DNA of 64,000 nt from Polaribacter pectinis (GTDB lineage: Bacteria; Bacteroidota; Bacteroidia; Flavobacteriales; Flavobacteriaceae). A program made the translations under genes and the position numbers. The notes under the pieces are model-generated. The model was not told the origin of the DNA. It was given only the letters and a program-made list of their open reading frames with translations, and made no database searches. The stretch covers positions 124,001-188,000 of the forward strand of contig NZ_CP060695.1 in the NCBI RefSeq assembly GCF_014352875.1. Reading direction: 5' to 3'. Shown in pieces: positions 7,361 through 15,275 of the stretch. Numbering within the stretch: position 1 is the stretch's first letter; every line of letters starts with the position of its first letter.

Positions 7361-8626
7361 ATGGAAATTGAACTCATAATTATCATAATATCCATTTTGA
7401 TTTCCGCTTTTTTTTCGGGAATGGAAATTGCTTTTGTATCGGCAAATAAACTTCACATAGAATTAGAGAAAAAAAGAGAAGGTTTTATTCCAAGGATTCT
7501 TAACAAAATTACTCAAAAATCATCAAAATTTATTACCACAATGTTAGTTGGTAATAATATATCTTTGGTGGTTTATAGTTATTATATGGGTGGTTTTCTT
7601 ACAAGAATTCTGCCATTAGATAGTTATAATGACTTCTCTATCTTATTAATTCAAACAATTATTTCTACCATTGTTATTTTAATAACAGCAGAGTTTTTAC
7701 CAAAAGCAATTTTTAGAATTTACGCTAATGAAGTTTTAAAAATATTTGCATTACCTGCCTATTTCTTTTATGTTTTATTCCATTTTGTATCCGATTTTAT
7801 TACGCTTATATCAGATTTCTTTTTACGTGTATTTTTTAAAACAAATGCAGATGAGCAACAAACCGAATTTAGTAAAGAAGAATTAGGAAACTACATAACA
7901 GAACAATTAGAAACAGGTAATGATGATGATGAATTGGATTCCGAAATTCAGATTTTTCAGAATGCTTTGCAGTTCCATAACGTAAAAGCAAGAGAAGTTA
8001 TGGTACCAAGAACTGAAATTGTAGCAGTAGAAATTCATGAAAAAGTATCAAACTTAAAAAATATATTTATAGAAACTGGTTTGTCTAAAATTTTAGTCTA
8101 TAAATCTTCTTTAGACGATGTAATTGGTTATGTAAATGCTTTTGAACTCTTTAAAAAACCAAAAACCATAAAATCTATTTTATTACCTGTAGAAATTGTA
8201 CCTGAATCTATGATGGTTAATTACATTTTAAACGGTTTAATGAAAAAAAGAAAAAGTGTAGCTGTTGTTGTAGATGAATATGGAGGAACTTCTGGAATGA
8301 TAACTGTAGAAGATATTGTTGAAGAATTGTTTGGTGAAATAGAAGATGAACATGATTCTCAAGAGTTTTTAGAAGAAAAAGTTAGCGAAACTAAGTTCAA
8401 CTTTTCTGCAAGATTAGAAATCGATTATTTGAATGAAGAATACGATTTAAACATTCCTAAATCTGAAGCTTATGAAACTTTAGGAGGTTTTATAATAGAT
8501 CACACAGAAAACATACCAACACAAGAAGATGTTGTAGAGATTGAAGATTTTGAAATAAGAATCTTAAAAATGAGTAGCGCTAAAATAGATGAGGTTTCTT
8601 TTAAAATAACAGATAAAGAAGACTAA
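7361..8626 (+). CDS. CNNM/CorC-type transporter (hemolysin C family)
   Basis: Inner-membrane protein of 421 aa, probably a divalent-cation (Mg/Co) exporter or regulator. The DUF21 (CNNM) transmembrane domain covers about residues 1-160 and includes the small-residue-rich first helix (ISAFFSGMEIAFVSANK). A cytosolic CBS-domain pair follows at about 210-330 (VMVPRTEIVAVE, VVVDEYGGTSGMITVEDIVEELFGEI), then a CorC_HlyC domain at about 345-420. This matches the family's full length and order. GldE, a gliding-motility protein in Flavobacteria, has the same architecture, but nothing here links the gene to gliding. Last gene of the run beginning at coaX. Confidence 0.85.
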   Translation: MEIELIIIIISILISAFFSGMEIAFVSANKLHIELEKKREGFIPRILNKITQKSSKFITTMLVGNNISLVVYSYYMGGFLTRILPLDSYNDFSILLIQTIISTIVILITAEFLPKAIFRIYANEVLKIFALPAYFFYVLFHFVSDFITLISDFFLRVFFKTNADEQQTEFSKEELGNYITEQLETGNDDDELDSEIQIFQNALQFHNVKAREVMVPRTEIVAVEIHEKVSNLKNIFIETGLSKILVYKSSLDDVIGYVNAFELFKKPKTIKSILLPVEIVPESMMVNYILNGLMKKRKSVAVVVDEYGGTSGMITVEDIVEELFGEIEDEHDSQEFLEEKVSETKFNFSARLEIDYLNEEYDLNIPKSEAYETLGGFIIDHTENIPTQEDVVEIEDFEIRILKMSSAKIDEVSFKITDKED

Positions 8627-8747
8627 AATTAAGCGATTCATTTACTTCTATTAAAATACTAAAGAACTTACTACTAATAAGTAAAAAATGGGTTGCAGTA
8701 TTAAAACCCAAATCGTATATTCGCCAACTGAAATTAAATAAAAACTT

Positions 8748-10838
8748 ATGGCAATTTTATCGAAAATTAGAGAACGTTCAATGTTCTTAATCATCATAAT
8801 TGGTTTAGCACTTTTTGCTTTTGTATTAGATCCTTCTACTTTAGGAGACTTTTTTAACTCTAATAAAGTAAACGAAATAGGAGAAATTAATGGAGAAACA
8901 GTTTCTAGACAAGAATTTGCAACTGCTGTAGATGCTTACAAGCAACAAGCTGGTAGCAATGTTTCAGATATGCAAGCAACAAAAACTGTTTGGGATAATA
9001 TTGTAAGAAAAAAAATATATCAAAATCAGTTGTCTGAAGCTGGAATTACTGTTGGTGAAGCAGATGTTTGGAATGAAGTTATAAACGCTCCTTCAGTAAA
9101 AAGTAATCCACAGTTTTTAAATGAAGCTGGTTTATTTGATGAAACAAAATTCAAGCAATTTTTAGCAGATACTAAAGAAAACAATGAGCAAATGTGGTCT
9201 GCTTGGTCTAATTACATGAACCAAATTAGAGACAATGCAGAAAGAAATACATATAATAATTTAGTAACTGCAGGTTTAGGAGCTTCTTTAAAAGAAGGAG
9301 AAGCAGAATATTTTGTAGAGAACACAAAATTAAATTCTCAATTTGTATTTGTACCATATTCTACAATTGCAGATAGTTTAGTTACTATTTCTAAATCTGA
9401 AGTTGAAGCTTATGTAAAAGCAAACCCAACTACTTTTAAGGTTGATGAATCTAGAGATATCTCTTATGTAAAGTTTGATATTGTTGCAACTCCAGAAGAT
9501 GAAACAGCAATTAAAAATGATGTTGCTACTTTAATAGAAGATTTTAAATCAGCTACAAATGATAACGAATTCTTAAACGAAAATGATTCTGATATCAATT
9601 TAGATTTAGGTTTTAAATATAAGAATTCAGTAAATAACCAAGTTTCATCTGAAATCTTTGAAGGATCTAAAGGTGATGTTTTTGGGCCATATAAAGACCA
9701 AGGATATTTTAAAATTTCTAAAGTTGTAGAAGTTGCAAAAATGCCAGACTCTGTAAAAGCTAGTCATATTTTAATTCCTTTTGTTGGTTCTCAAAGAGCA
9801 ACACCAGACATTACAAGAACAGAAGACCAAGCTAAAAAATTAGCAGATAGTATTTTAAATGTTGTAAAAAGAAGCAATAGAAAATTTGCAGATTTAGCAA
9901 AAGAATTTTCATCAGATAAATCTAATTCAGATAAAGGTGGTGAGTTAGATTGGTTTAATTACAATAGAATGACACCTGCTTTTAGAGATTTTTCTTTTAC
10001 TAGTAAAAAAGGAGATATAGATGTTGTTAAAACACCTTTTGGATTCCATATTGTAAAAATTGATGACCAAAAAAATAACCAAACAGTAGTAAAGTTAGCA
10101 ACTTATGGTAGAAAAATAGTACCATCTGAAGCAACTGAAAACGCTGTTTTTCAAAAATCAGAACAATTTGCTTTAGCACTTTCTAAAAATAAGAATTTTA
10201 GTGATGTAGCTAAAGAAAATAATTATGCTACTAAACCTGCTATTGGTTTAAAGGTTTTAGATGAAAATGTTCCTGGTTTAGGAAACCAAAGAAACATTGT
10301 AACTTGGGCTTTTAATAATGATACAGAAATAGGAAGTTTTAAACGTTTCGATTTAGAAGGAAGCCATGTAGTTGCATTCTTAACAGGAAGTACAGAAAAA
10401 GGTTTAATGTCTGCTGAAAAAGCAACAAGTAGAGTAAGACCTGTTTTAGTAAATGAAAAGAAAGCTAAATTATTAGCAGATAAACTTAAAGGAAGTTCTT
10501 TAGAAGATATTGCAAAGGCAAACAATACAACGGTTAGAACTGCAAATGGAGTTACTTTAAAAAGCCCAACTTTGGCTGGTGCAGGATCTGAACCTAAAGT
10601 TGTTGGAGCAATGTACAATGCAGAACCTAATAAAGTTTACACGAATATAGAAGGCAGTAGAGGAGTTTATGCTTTTACTTTAACTAACAAAGTTTTGCCA
10701 ACAGCATTACCAAACTATGAAACTAAAAGAAAAACGATTTCTGAAGGTAGAAAGAGATTAACTTTTAAAATGTATGAAGCTATTAAGAAAGCTTCTGACA
10801 TTGAAGACAATAGAGCAAATATGTATGTAGGTAACTAG
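8748..10838 (+). CDS. PpiD-like membrane-anchored peptidyl-prolyl isomerase
   Basis: Periplasmic folding factor of 696 aa. An N-terminal membrane anchor (residues 10-32) is followed by a SurA_N-like helical chaperone domain (about 35-200). A parvulin-type PPIase domain spans about 336-440: VKASHILIPF with H340, then ADLAKEFSSDKSNSDKGGELDWF and TPFGFHIVKI. A long second chaperone arm completes the C-terminus, as in PpiD and Bacteroidota homologues. It helps outer-membrane and exported proteins fold after Sec translocation. It sits 120 bp after the CNNM gene, so an own promoter is likely, and ends at a strong terminator. Confidence 0.88.
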   Translation: MAILSKIRERSMFLIIIIGLALFAFVLDPSTLGDFFNSNKVNEIGEINGETVSRQEFATAVDAYKQQAGSNVSDMQATKTVWDNIVRKKIYQNQLSEAGITVGEADVWNEVINAPSVKSNPQFLNEAGLFDETKFKQFLADTKENNEQMWSAWSNYMNQIRDNAERNTYNNLVTAGLGASLKEGEAEYFVENTKLNSQFVFVPYSTIADSLVTISKSEVEAYVKANPTTFKVDESRDISYVKFDIVATPEDETAIKNDVATLIEDFKSATNDNEFLNENDSDINLDLGFKYKNSVNNQVSSEIFEGSKGDVFGPYKDQGYFKISKVVEVAKMPDSVKASHILIPFVGSQRATPDITRTEDQAKKLADSILNVVKRSNRKFADLAKEFSSDKSNSDKGGELDWFNYNRMTPAFRDFSFTSKKGDIDVVKTPFGFHIVKIDDQKNNQTVVKLATYGRKIVPSEATENAVFQKSEQFALALSKNKNFSDVAKENNYATKPAIGLKVLDENVPGLGNQRNIVTWAFNNDTEIGSFKRFDLEGSHVVAFLTGSTEKGLMSAEKATSRVRPVLVNEKKAKLLADKLKGSSLEDIAKANNTTVRTANGVTLKSPTLAGAGSEPKVVGAMYNAEPNKVYTNIEGSRGVYAFTLTNKVLPTALPNYETKRKTISEGRKRLTFKMYEAIKKASDIEDNRANMYVGN

Positions 10839-10860
10839 TATAACTTACATTATTTATATA

Positions 10861-10892
10861 AAAATCCGTTCAGAACTTTCTGAACGGATTTT
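10861..10892 (+). terminator. Intrinsic terminator of the PpiD-like gene
   Basis: Stem AAAATCCGTTCAGA / TCTGAACGGATTTT with an ACTT loop, followed by eight T, 22 bp after the stop codon. Confidence 0.85.
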
Positions 10893-10949
10893 TTTTGAAT
10901 TATTTTTTTTGATAATGATTGTCTTTTTTTTTTTGATTCACTAAAATTA

Positions 10950-11098
10950 CAAACAAGTATAGCCCTGATTGAAGTGGCATCCTTTTTATGCTAAACTTTA
11001 CATTGAATTAGTTACTAATAGGAAACAACTTTTTAATATTAGAATTGCTATTTTATATTCAGCATAAAAAGATATAGCGAAAAGCAGGAAATAGCTAC
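10950..11098 (+). repeat. Dispersed structured element, copy 1
   Basis: Most of the 322-bp gap between the PpiD-like gene and rho. Conserved 5' arm CAAACAAG, TAGCCCTGATTGAA (10950-10974) and 3' arm AAAGCAGGAAATAGCT (11081-11096). CCTG at 10964-10967 can pair with CAGG at 11085-11088. Between them a hairpin ATCCTTTTTATGCT / AGCATAAAAAGATAT encloses an unusually long AT-rich loop of about 70 bases. No open reading frame is present. The transcribed strand is unknown; 'strand' here only marks orientation relative to the other copies. Confidence 0.8.
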
Positions 11099-11104
11099 AA
11101 ATAA

Positions 11105-11133
11105 AAAACCTTCTTGATTTCTCAAAAAGGTTT
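11105..11133 (-). terminator. Intrinsic terminator of rho
   Basis: On the minus strand AAACCTT pairs with AAGGTTT around a loop of about 13 bases, followed by a T run, about 30 bp after the rho stop codon. Confidence 0.6.
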
Positions 11134-11160
11134 AATATATTGTATAAAGTGATAATTTAT

Positions 11161-12849
11161 TTATCCTTTCATGGAGATTAAAAACTCTTCATTATTTTTA
11201 GAGAATTTAATTCTATCATTAATGAACTCCATAGCTTCAATAGGGTTCATGTCTGCTAAATACTTACGTAGAATCCACATTCTTTGCACAGTTTTCTCGT
11301 CTAATAATAAATCATCACGTCTTGTAGAAGATTTAATTAAATCGATTGCAGGATAAATTCTTCTGTTAGAAATATTTCTATCTAATTGAAGTTCCATGTT
11401 ACCAGTTCCTTTAAATTCTTCGAAAATAACTTCGTCCATTTTAGAACCTGTTTCTGTAAGTGCAGTTGCGATAATGGTTAAAGAACCTCCATTTTCTATG
11501 TTTCTAGCTGCACCAAAGAAACGTTTTGGTTTGTGTAATGCATTTGCATCTATACCACCAGAAAGTATTTTACCAGATGCTGGTGCAACTGTATTATATG
11601 CTCTTGCCAAACGTGTAATTGAATCTAAAAGAATAACAACATCGTGTCCACATTCTACCAAACGTTTTGCTTTTTCTAAAACAATGTTGGCAACTCTTAC
11701 GTGTTTATCTGCTGGTTCATCAAAAGTAGATGCTACAACTTCTCCACGAACACTTCTTTGCATGTCTGTAACTTCTTCAGGACGTTCATCAATTAATAAT
11801 ACTATTTGATAAACTTCTGGATGATTGGTGGCAATTGCCTTTGCAACATCCTTTAATAACATGGTTTTACCAGTTTTAGGCTGTGCTACAATCATACCAC
11901 GTTGTCCTTTTCCAATAGGAGAAAATAAATCGATAATTCTTGTTGATAAAGAACTTCCTTTTTCTGCTAAATTGAATTTTTCTTGTGGAAATAAAGGTGT
12001 TAAATGTTCGAAAGAAACCCTATCTCTAACAATGTTAGGATTTAATCCGTTTATTTTTGATACTCTAATTAATGGAAAATATTTTTCACCTTCTTTTGGC
12101 GGACGAACATTTCCTCTAACTGTATCTCCAGTTTTTAAACCAAATAATTTTATTTGAGATTGAGAAACATAAATATCATCTGGCGAAGATAAATAGTTGT
12201 AATCTGATGATCTTAAGAACCCATAACCATCTGGCATCATTTCTAAAACTCCTTCGCTCTCTATAATTCCATCGAACTCAAAATCAGGATCTCTGTACCT
12301 ATTGTTAGATTTATTACCTCTGCTTACAGTAGGTTTTTTATCTCTGTTTTGATTATTGTTTTTCGATTTAGTATTTTGTTGATTAGGGTTTTTATGCTGT
12401 GGCTTGTTTTGTTGATTTGCAGGTTTTTGTTCTTGCTTATCATTCTTAATAGAAGGAGTAGCTTCAGTCTTTACATCATCTTTACTCTCTTTGTTTACCA
12501 CTTTTCTTGGAATAGGTTTTTTTTGAGTTGGTTTAGGATGATTTGGAGCAGTTTTTTTTGGTCTTTCTACTGTTTTTTCTTCTGGAGTTTCTTTTTCTTC
12601 ATTAGCAGTTACTGTAGCTTGTGGAGTTTTAGAAACACGTTTTCTTTTTGGTTTATCTACTGTTTTTGGTTTTTCTTCAGTAGTTGAAGTTGCAACAGCT
12701 GCTTTACTTGGGTTTGCAGCTTGTGTATCTAGTATTTGATAAACTAAATCTAATTTTTTAAGTTGGCTAGTTTTAGAAAGACCAATAGATTTTGCAATTA
12801 CCTGTAAATCAGCAAGGGTTTTTGCTTTTAGTTCAGAGATTTCGAACAT
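11161..12849 (-). CDS. rho: Transcription termination factor Rho with N-terminal disordered insert
   Basis: Hexameric RNA-dependent ATPase that ends transcription. The 562-aa protein is longer than the 419-aa E. coli enzyme because a Lys/Pro/Asn/Gln-rich disordered segment (residues about 45-185) is inserted between the Rho_N helical domain (1-43, [20 protein letters not shown]) and the cold-shock RNA-binding domain (about 195-265). Such inserts are typical of Bacteroidota Rho. The Walker A loop AQPKTGKT is at 322-329 and the Walker B stretch is [16 protein letters not shown]. The Q-loop/R-loop regions look complete. The gene converges on the PpiD-like gene, with a structured repeat in the shared intergenic region. 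Confidence 0.96.
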   Translation of the reverse strand: MFEISELKAKTLADLQVIAKSIGLSKTSQLKKLDLVYQILDTQAANPSKAAVATSTTEEKPKTVDKPKRKRVSKTPQATVTANEEKETPEEKTVERPKKTAPNHPKPTQKKPIPRKVVNKESKDDVKTEATPSIKNDKQEQKPANQQNKPQHKNPNQQNTKSKNNNQNRDKKPTVSRGNKSNNRYRDPDFEFDGIIESEGVLEMMPDGYGFLRSSDYNYLSSPDDIYVSQSQIKLFGLKTGDTVRGNVRPPKEGEKYFPLIRVSKINGLNPNIVRDRVSFEHLTPLFPQEKFNLAEKGSSLSTRIIDLFSPIGKGQRGMIVAQPKTGKTMLLKDVAKAIATNHPEVYQIVLLIDERPEEVTDMQRSVRGEVVASTFDEPADKHVRVANIVLEKAKRLVECGHDVVILLDSITRLARAYNTVAPASGKILSGGIDANALHKPKRFFGAARNIENGGSLTIIATALTETGSKMDEVIFEEFKGTGNMELQLDRNISNRRIYPAIDLIKSSTRRDDLLLDEKTVQRMWILRKYLADMNPIEAMEFINDRIKFSKNNEEFLISMKG

Positions 12850-13018
12850 TATTTATATGTTAAGTTAAAATGTAAATCTTTTATATTAAGATTTTATAAT
12901 TTGTTTTGATTGATATAATTGTATATAGTGCTATACAATAACTTTTGTGCGGTTAATTATATAACAAATATATACTTTTTTTTTAAGTTTCAAGTTTTCT
13001 TTTTAAAAAAGAAAGTTT

Positions 13019-13026
13019 TACTTTTG
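13019..13026 (+). promoter_or_regulatory. -7 promoter box of the DUF4293 gene
   Basis: TACTTTTG matches TAnnTTTG and lies 19 bp before the ATG at 13046. No clear -33 TTTG is visible at the usual distance. Confidence 0.5.
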
Positions 13027-13045
13027 TAACCATATATTTTAATTG

Positions 13046-13477
13046 ATGATTCAAAGAATACAAACCATATACTTATTATTAGCTTCAGTTGTTTCTGGAG
13101 GTATGATTTTTGTTTTTGATCTTTGGGATAATCTTAAAGGAAATGTATTTGCTTTGGATTTATTTTTGAGAGAGTCTGCTCTTTTAAAATTAATTCCTAT
13201 ATTGTTCTTACTTTCTGCTATTATATCATTTGTAACCATTTTTTTATTTAACAATAGAAAGTTACAATTTGTAGTAGGGCGTATTGTTATTTTGATCAAT
13301 CTTTTTTTATTAGGATTATTGATTTATGTATCTCTAACTTTACCTGGAGAAGCTACTGTTTCGGAGAAAGGTATTGGGATGTTCTTACCAATTTTGGCTG
13401 TATTGCTTATTGTTTTGGCAAATAAAGCTATTAAAAAGGATGAAGATCTTGTAAAATCTGTAGATAGATTACGATAA
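13046..13477 (+). CDS. DUF4293 membrane protein
   Basis: A 143-aa inner-membrane protein with four hydrophobic segments (about residues 5-25, 49-70, 77-96, 105-125) and a short basic C-terminus. The start MIQRIQTIYLLLA and the whole topology match the Bacteroidota family DUF4293, whose function is unknown. I use the ATG at 13046 rather than the TTG one codon upstream. It is divergent from rho and has its own promoter and terminator, so it is a single-gene transcript. DUF4293 genes next to rho are common in the phylum, an association that is unexplained. Confidence 0.85.
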   Translation: MIQRIQTIYLLLASVVSGGMIFVFDLWDNLKGNVFALDLFLRESALLKLIPILFLLSAIISFVTIFLFNNRKLQFVVGRIVILINLFLLGLLIYVSLTLPGEATVSEKGIGMFLPILAVLLIVLANKAIKKDEDLVKSVDRLR

Positions 13478-13505
13478 AACTAACATCTTAGTTATATTAG
13501 TGCGA

Positions 13506-13537
13506 AGAAAACCGAGAATTTATTTCTCGGTTTTTTA
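13506..13537 (+). terminator. Intrinsic terminator of the DUF4293 gene
   Basis: Stem AAAACCGAGAA / TTCTCGGTTTT with a TTTAT loop, followed by T residues, about 30 bp after the stop. Confidence 0.85.
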
Positions 13538-13632
13538 TTTTTAGACATTATTAGAATAAAAAAAATAAAAAGAATTTTATTTGTAACTTTAACTGTTAAA
13601 ATACAATTTCAGTATTGTTTTTAATCAATTGT

Positions 13633-13715
13633 TTTTCAGTTGTTTATTTTTTTCTTCTCACGGTTTTCCGTGAGAGAACTCACGGAAAACCGTGAGAAGA
13701 AAATTTCACTGAAAA
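13633..13715. promoter_or_regulatory. Nested palindrome upstream of the response-regulator promoter (candidate operator)
   Basis: Perfect 25-bp arms at 13650-13674 and 13679-13703 flank an AGAA loop. Each arm is itself a smaller palindrome, CTCACGG-(4)-CCGTGAG, so the CTCACGG half-site occurs four times in alternating orientation. An outer inverted repeat TTTTCAGT (13633-13640) / ACTGAAAA (13708-13715) encloses everything. It ends 7 bp upstream of the predicted -33 element, so it would lie outside the transcript and could bind a regulator. A terminator role is less likely because DUF4293 already has one. Confidence 0.65.
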
Positions 13716-13721
13716 TGGGGG

Positions 13722-13752
13722 TTGTACATTCTTAATTTGTAACATAAATTTG
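13722..13752 (+). promoter_or_regulatory. Promoter of the LuxR-type response regulator
   Basis: TTG at 13722-13724 and TAAATTTG at 13745-13752 fit the Bacteroidota -33/-7 elements with a 20-bp spacer. The ATG at 13763 is only 10 bp further, giving a very short leader. Confidence 0.6.
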
Positions 13753-13762
13753 TAAGGTAAAA

Positions 13763-14428
13763 ATGAAAGATAAAATATACGTTCACGTAGCTGATGATCA
13801 CAAAATATTAATTGAAGGTATCATCGCTGTAATAAATACTGACAAAGAGATTGAAATTAAAGGATATTCTCTTACTGGCCAAGAAGTAATAGATTGGTTT
13901 AGCCTTAAAGAAAACAAAGCAGATGTTTTAATTTTAGACATTACTATGCCTGTTTTAGATGGTTTTCAAGTATTAAAACATTTTAAGAAAAAAAGAATAG
14001 ATCAAAAAGTTATTATTTTATCAAGTTATGATGATGTTAAAATTGTACAAGAGGTTTTAAATCTTGGTTGCAAAGGATATATTTCAAAAAATAGCGCAGG
14101 AGAACATATAGTAAATGCTATTAAAGCTGTTGCAAGAGGAGAACAATACTTTAGCACAGATATTCAAAGTAGCTTATTACAAACCTTATCAGGTCAAATG
14201 GTTCCTAAAGGAGATATGCCAGATAAATATTTATTAAACAGCTTAACAGAAAGAGAATTAGATGTTTTGAAGCTTGTTACTAAAGAATATAGTACTAGTG
14301 AAATGGCAGATTCTATGAATTTAAGTGTAAACACAGTAGAAACATATAGAAAAAATTTATTAAGAAAATTAAATGTAAAAAATGCAGTAGGATTGGCAAT
14401 GTATGCAGTAAAAAACAATATAGTATAA
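13763..14428 (+). CDS. NarL/FixJ-type response regulator
   Basis: DNA-binding regulator of 221 aa. The receiver domain (about 1-125) has the acidic pair D11/D12 (VADDHK), phospho-acceptor D59 (VLILDITMP) and the conserved lysine in YISKNSAG. The LuxR-type helix-turn-helix is at about 155-215 (LTERELDVLKLV, SVNTVETYRKNLLRKL). The likely partner is the HisKA_3 kinase encoded at 15276, separated by one lipoprotein gene. A large palindrome lies just upstream of the promoter and could be its own operator (inference). Confidence 0.92.
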   Translation: MKDKIYVHVADDHKILIEGIIAVINTDKEIEIKGYSLTGQEVIDWFSLKENKADVLILDITMPVLDGFQVLKHFKKKRIDQKVIILSSYDDVKIVQEVLNLGCKGYISKNSAGEHIVNAIKAVARGEQYFSTDIQSSLLQTLSGQMVPKGDMPDKYLLNSLTERELDVLKLVTKEYSTSEMADSMNLSVNTVETYRKNLLRKLNVKNAVGLAMYAVKNNIV

Positions 14429-14617
14429 TACTTATCCCCAACAAAACTATCCACAAGCTTTGATTTTTTTTTATAAAAATCGTCCCCTAAAAAGCTTTAT
14501 AGTTTACCCCAAGTACAATTGTTGCGTACATTCCTAACCTTACTTTTTTTTAGAAAATAAAAATAGTCCCACCCCCTATTATATTAATCTAAACAAACAT
14601 TATTAAACATTCCCATT

Positions 14618-15274
14618 ATGAAAACTTTCAACTTATTCGCATTAGTAGCTTCAATTACTTTAGTATTTTCTTCATGTTCAACCAATGAAAATCTTTTACC
14701 AGAAGAACAATCTGTAGACTTATTAAAATCTTATTCTATTAAAAGAGATGCAAATGGAGCCTACTCTTTAGATTATAACTTAAATGGAAATGCAAAAACA
14801 GAAAAGGTAGTAGATAATAATATAAATCAATTTTATTTATATTCGTCAGACAGTCAAACAAGTAGGAGAGCTACGCAAGATTTAGTAATAGATGGTACAG
14901 AATTAAAAGTAGGTTTTGTAGATACTAGTTCAGACAAATTACCACAAATAACAATTACTGATGATAATTTAGCATTAGCTAAAAATTCTAATAAGAAATT
15001 AAAAGAGTACAGTATAACAAGTAACCAAGATGGAACTTACAATTTAGATTTTTCTGTAAATAATAAAGTAAGAGTAGATTTTGTATATAATGAAGAGATC
15101 AATACTTACGAAATTCATTTAGAAGAAGGTAAATCTAACGAAACAAGTTTTTCTAGAGTTTTAGAAAAAGCAGATGGACAGCCTTTAAAGTTTGATTTTG
15201 TTAATCATTTAGATAACACAGAAGCTAAAGGTTTATTATCTTTAATAAGAAAGCCACAGGGAGTTATTTTATAA
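14618..15274 (+). CDS. Lipoprotein with two internal repeats, inside a two-component locus
   Basis: A 218-aa protein with a lipoprotein signal (residues 1-19, lipobox FSSC, lipidated C20). Two related segments follow: about 40-80 (SYSIKRDANGAYSLDYNLN) and about 125-165 (EYSITSNQDGTYNLDFSVN), each about 45 residues and probably a beta-rich module. I do not recognise a named family. The stop is one base before the TTG start of the histidine kinase, so the two are co-transcribed and probably coupled. That position makes an envelope sensor or input-modulator role for the kinase plausible, but nothing in the sequence proves it. Confidence 0.7.
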   Translation: MKTFNLFALVASITLVFSSCSTNENLLPEEQSVDLLKSYSIKRDANGAYSLDYNLNGNAKTEKVVDNNINQFYLYSSDSQTSRRATQDLVIDGTELKVGFVDTSSDKLPQITITDDNLALAKNSNKKLKEYSITSNQDGTYNLDFSVNNKVRVDFVYNEEINTYEIHLEEGKSNETSFSRVLEKADGQPLKFDFVNHLDNTEAKGLLSLIRKPQGVIL

Positions 15275-15275
15275 T

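Noticed and set aside
10223..10618. 131-codon minus-strand frame inside the PpiD-like gene
   Set aside because: Shadow frame; the plus-strand gene has continuous family motifs through this region.
11171..12687. Several open frames on the + strand opposite rho
   Set aside because: They are antisense shadows of rho, whose motifs and full length are clear; no start or composition support.
13650..13703. Palindrome as a terminator of the DUF4293 gene
   Set aside because: That gene already has a good terminator at 13506-13537, and the palindrome lies next to the regulator promoter.
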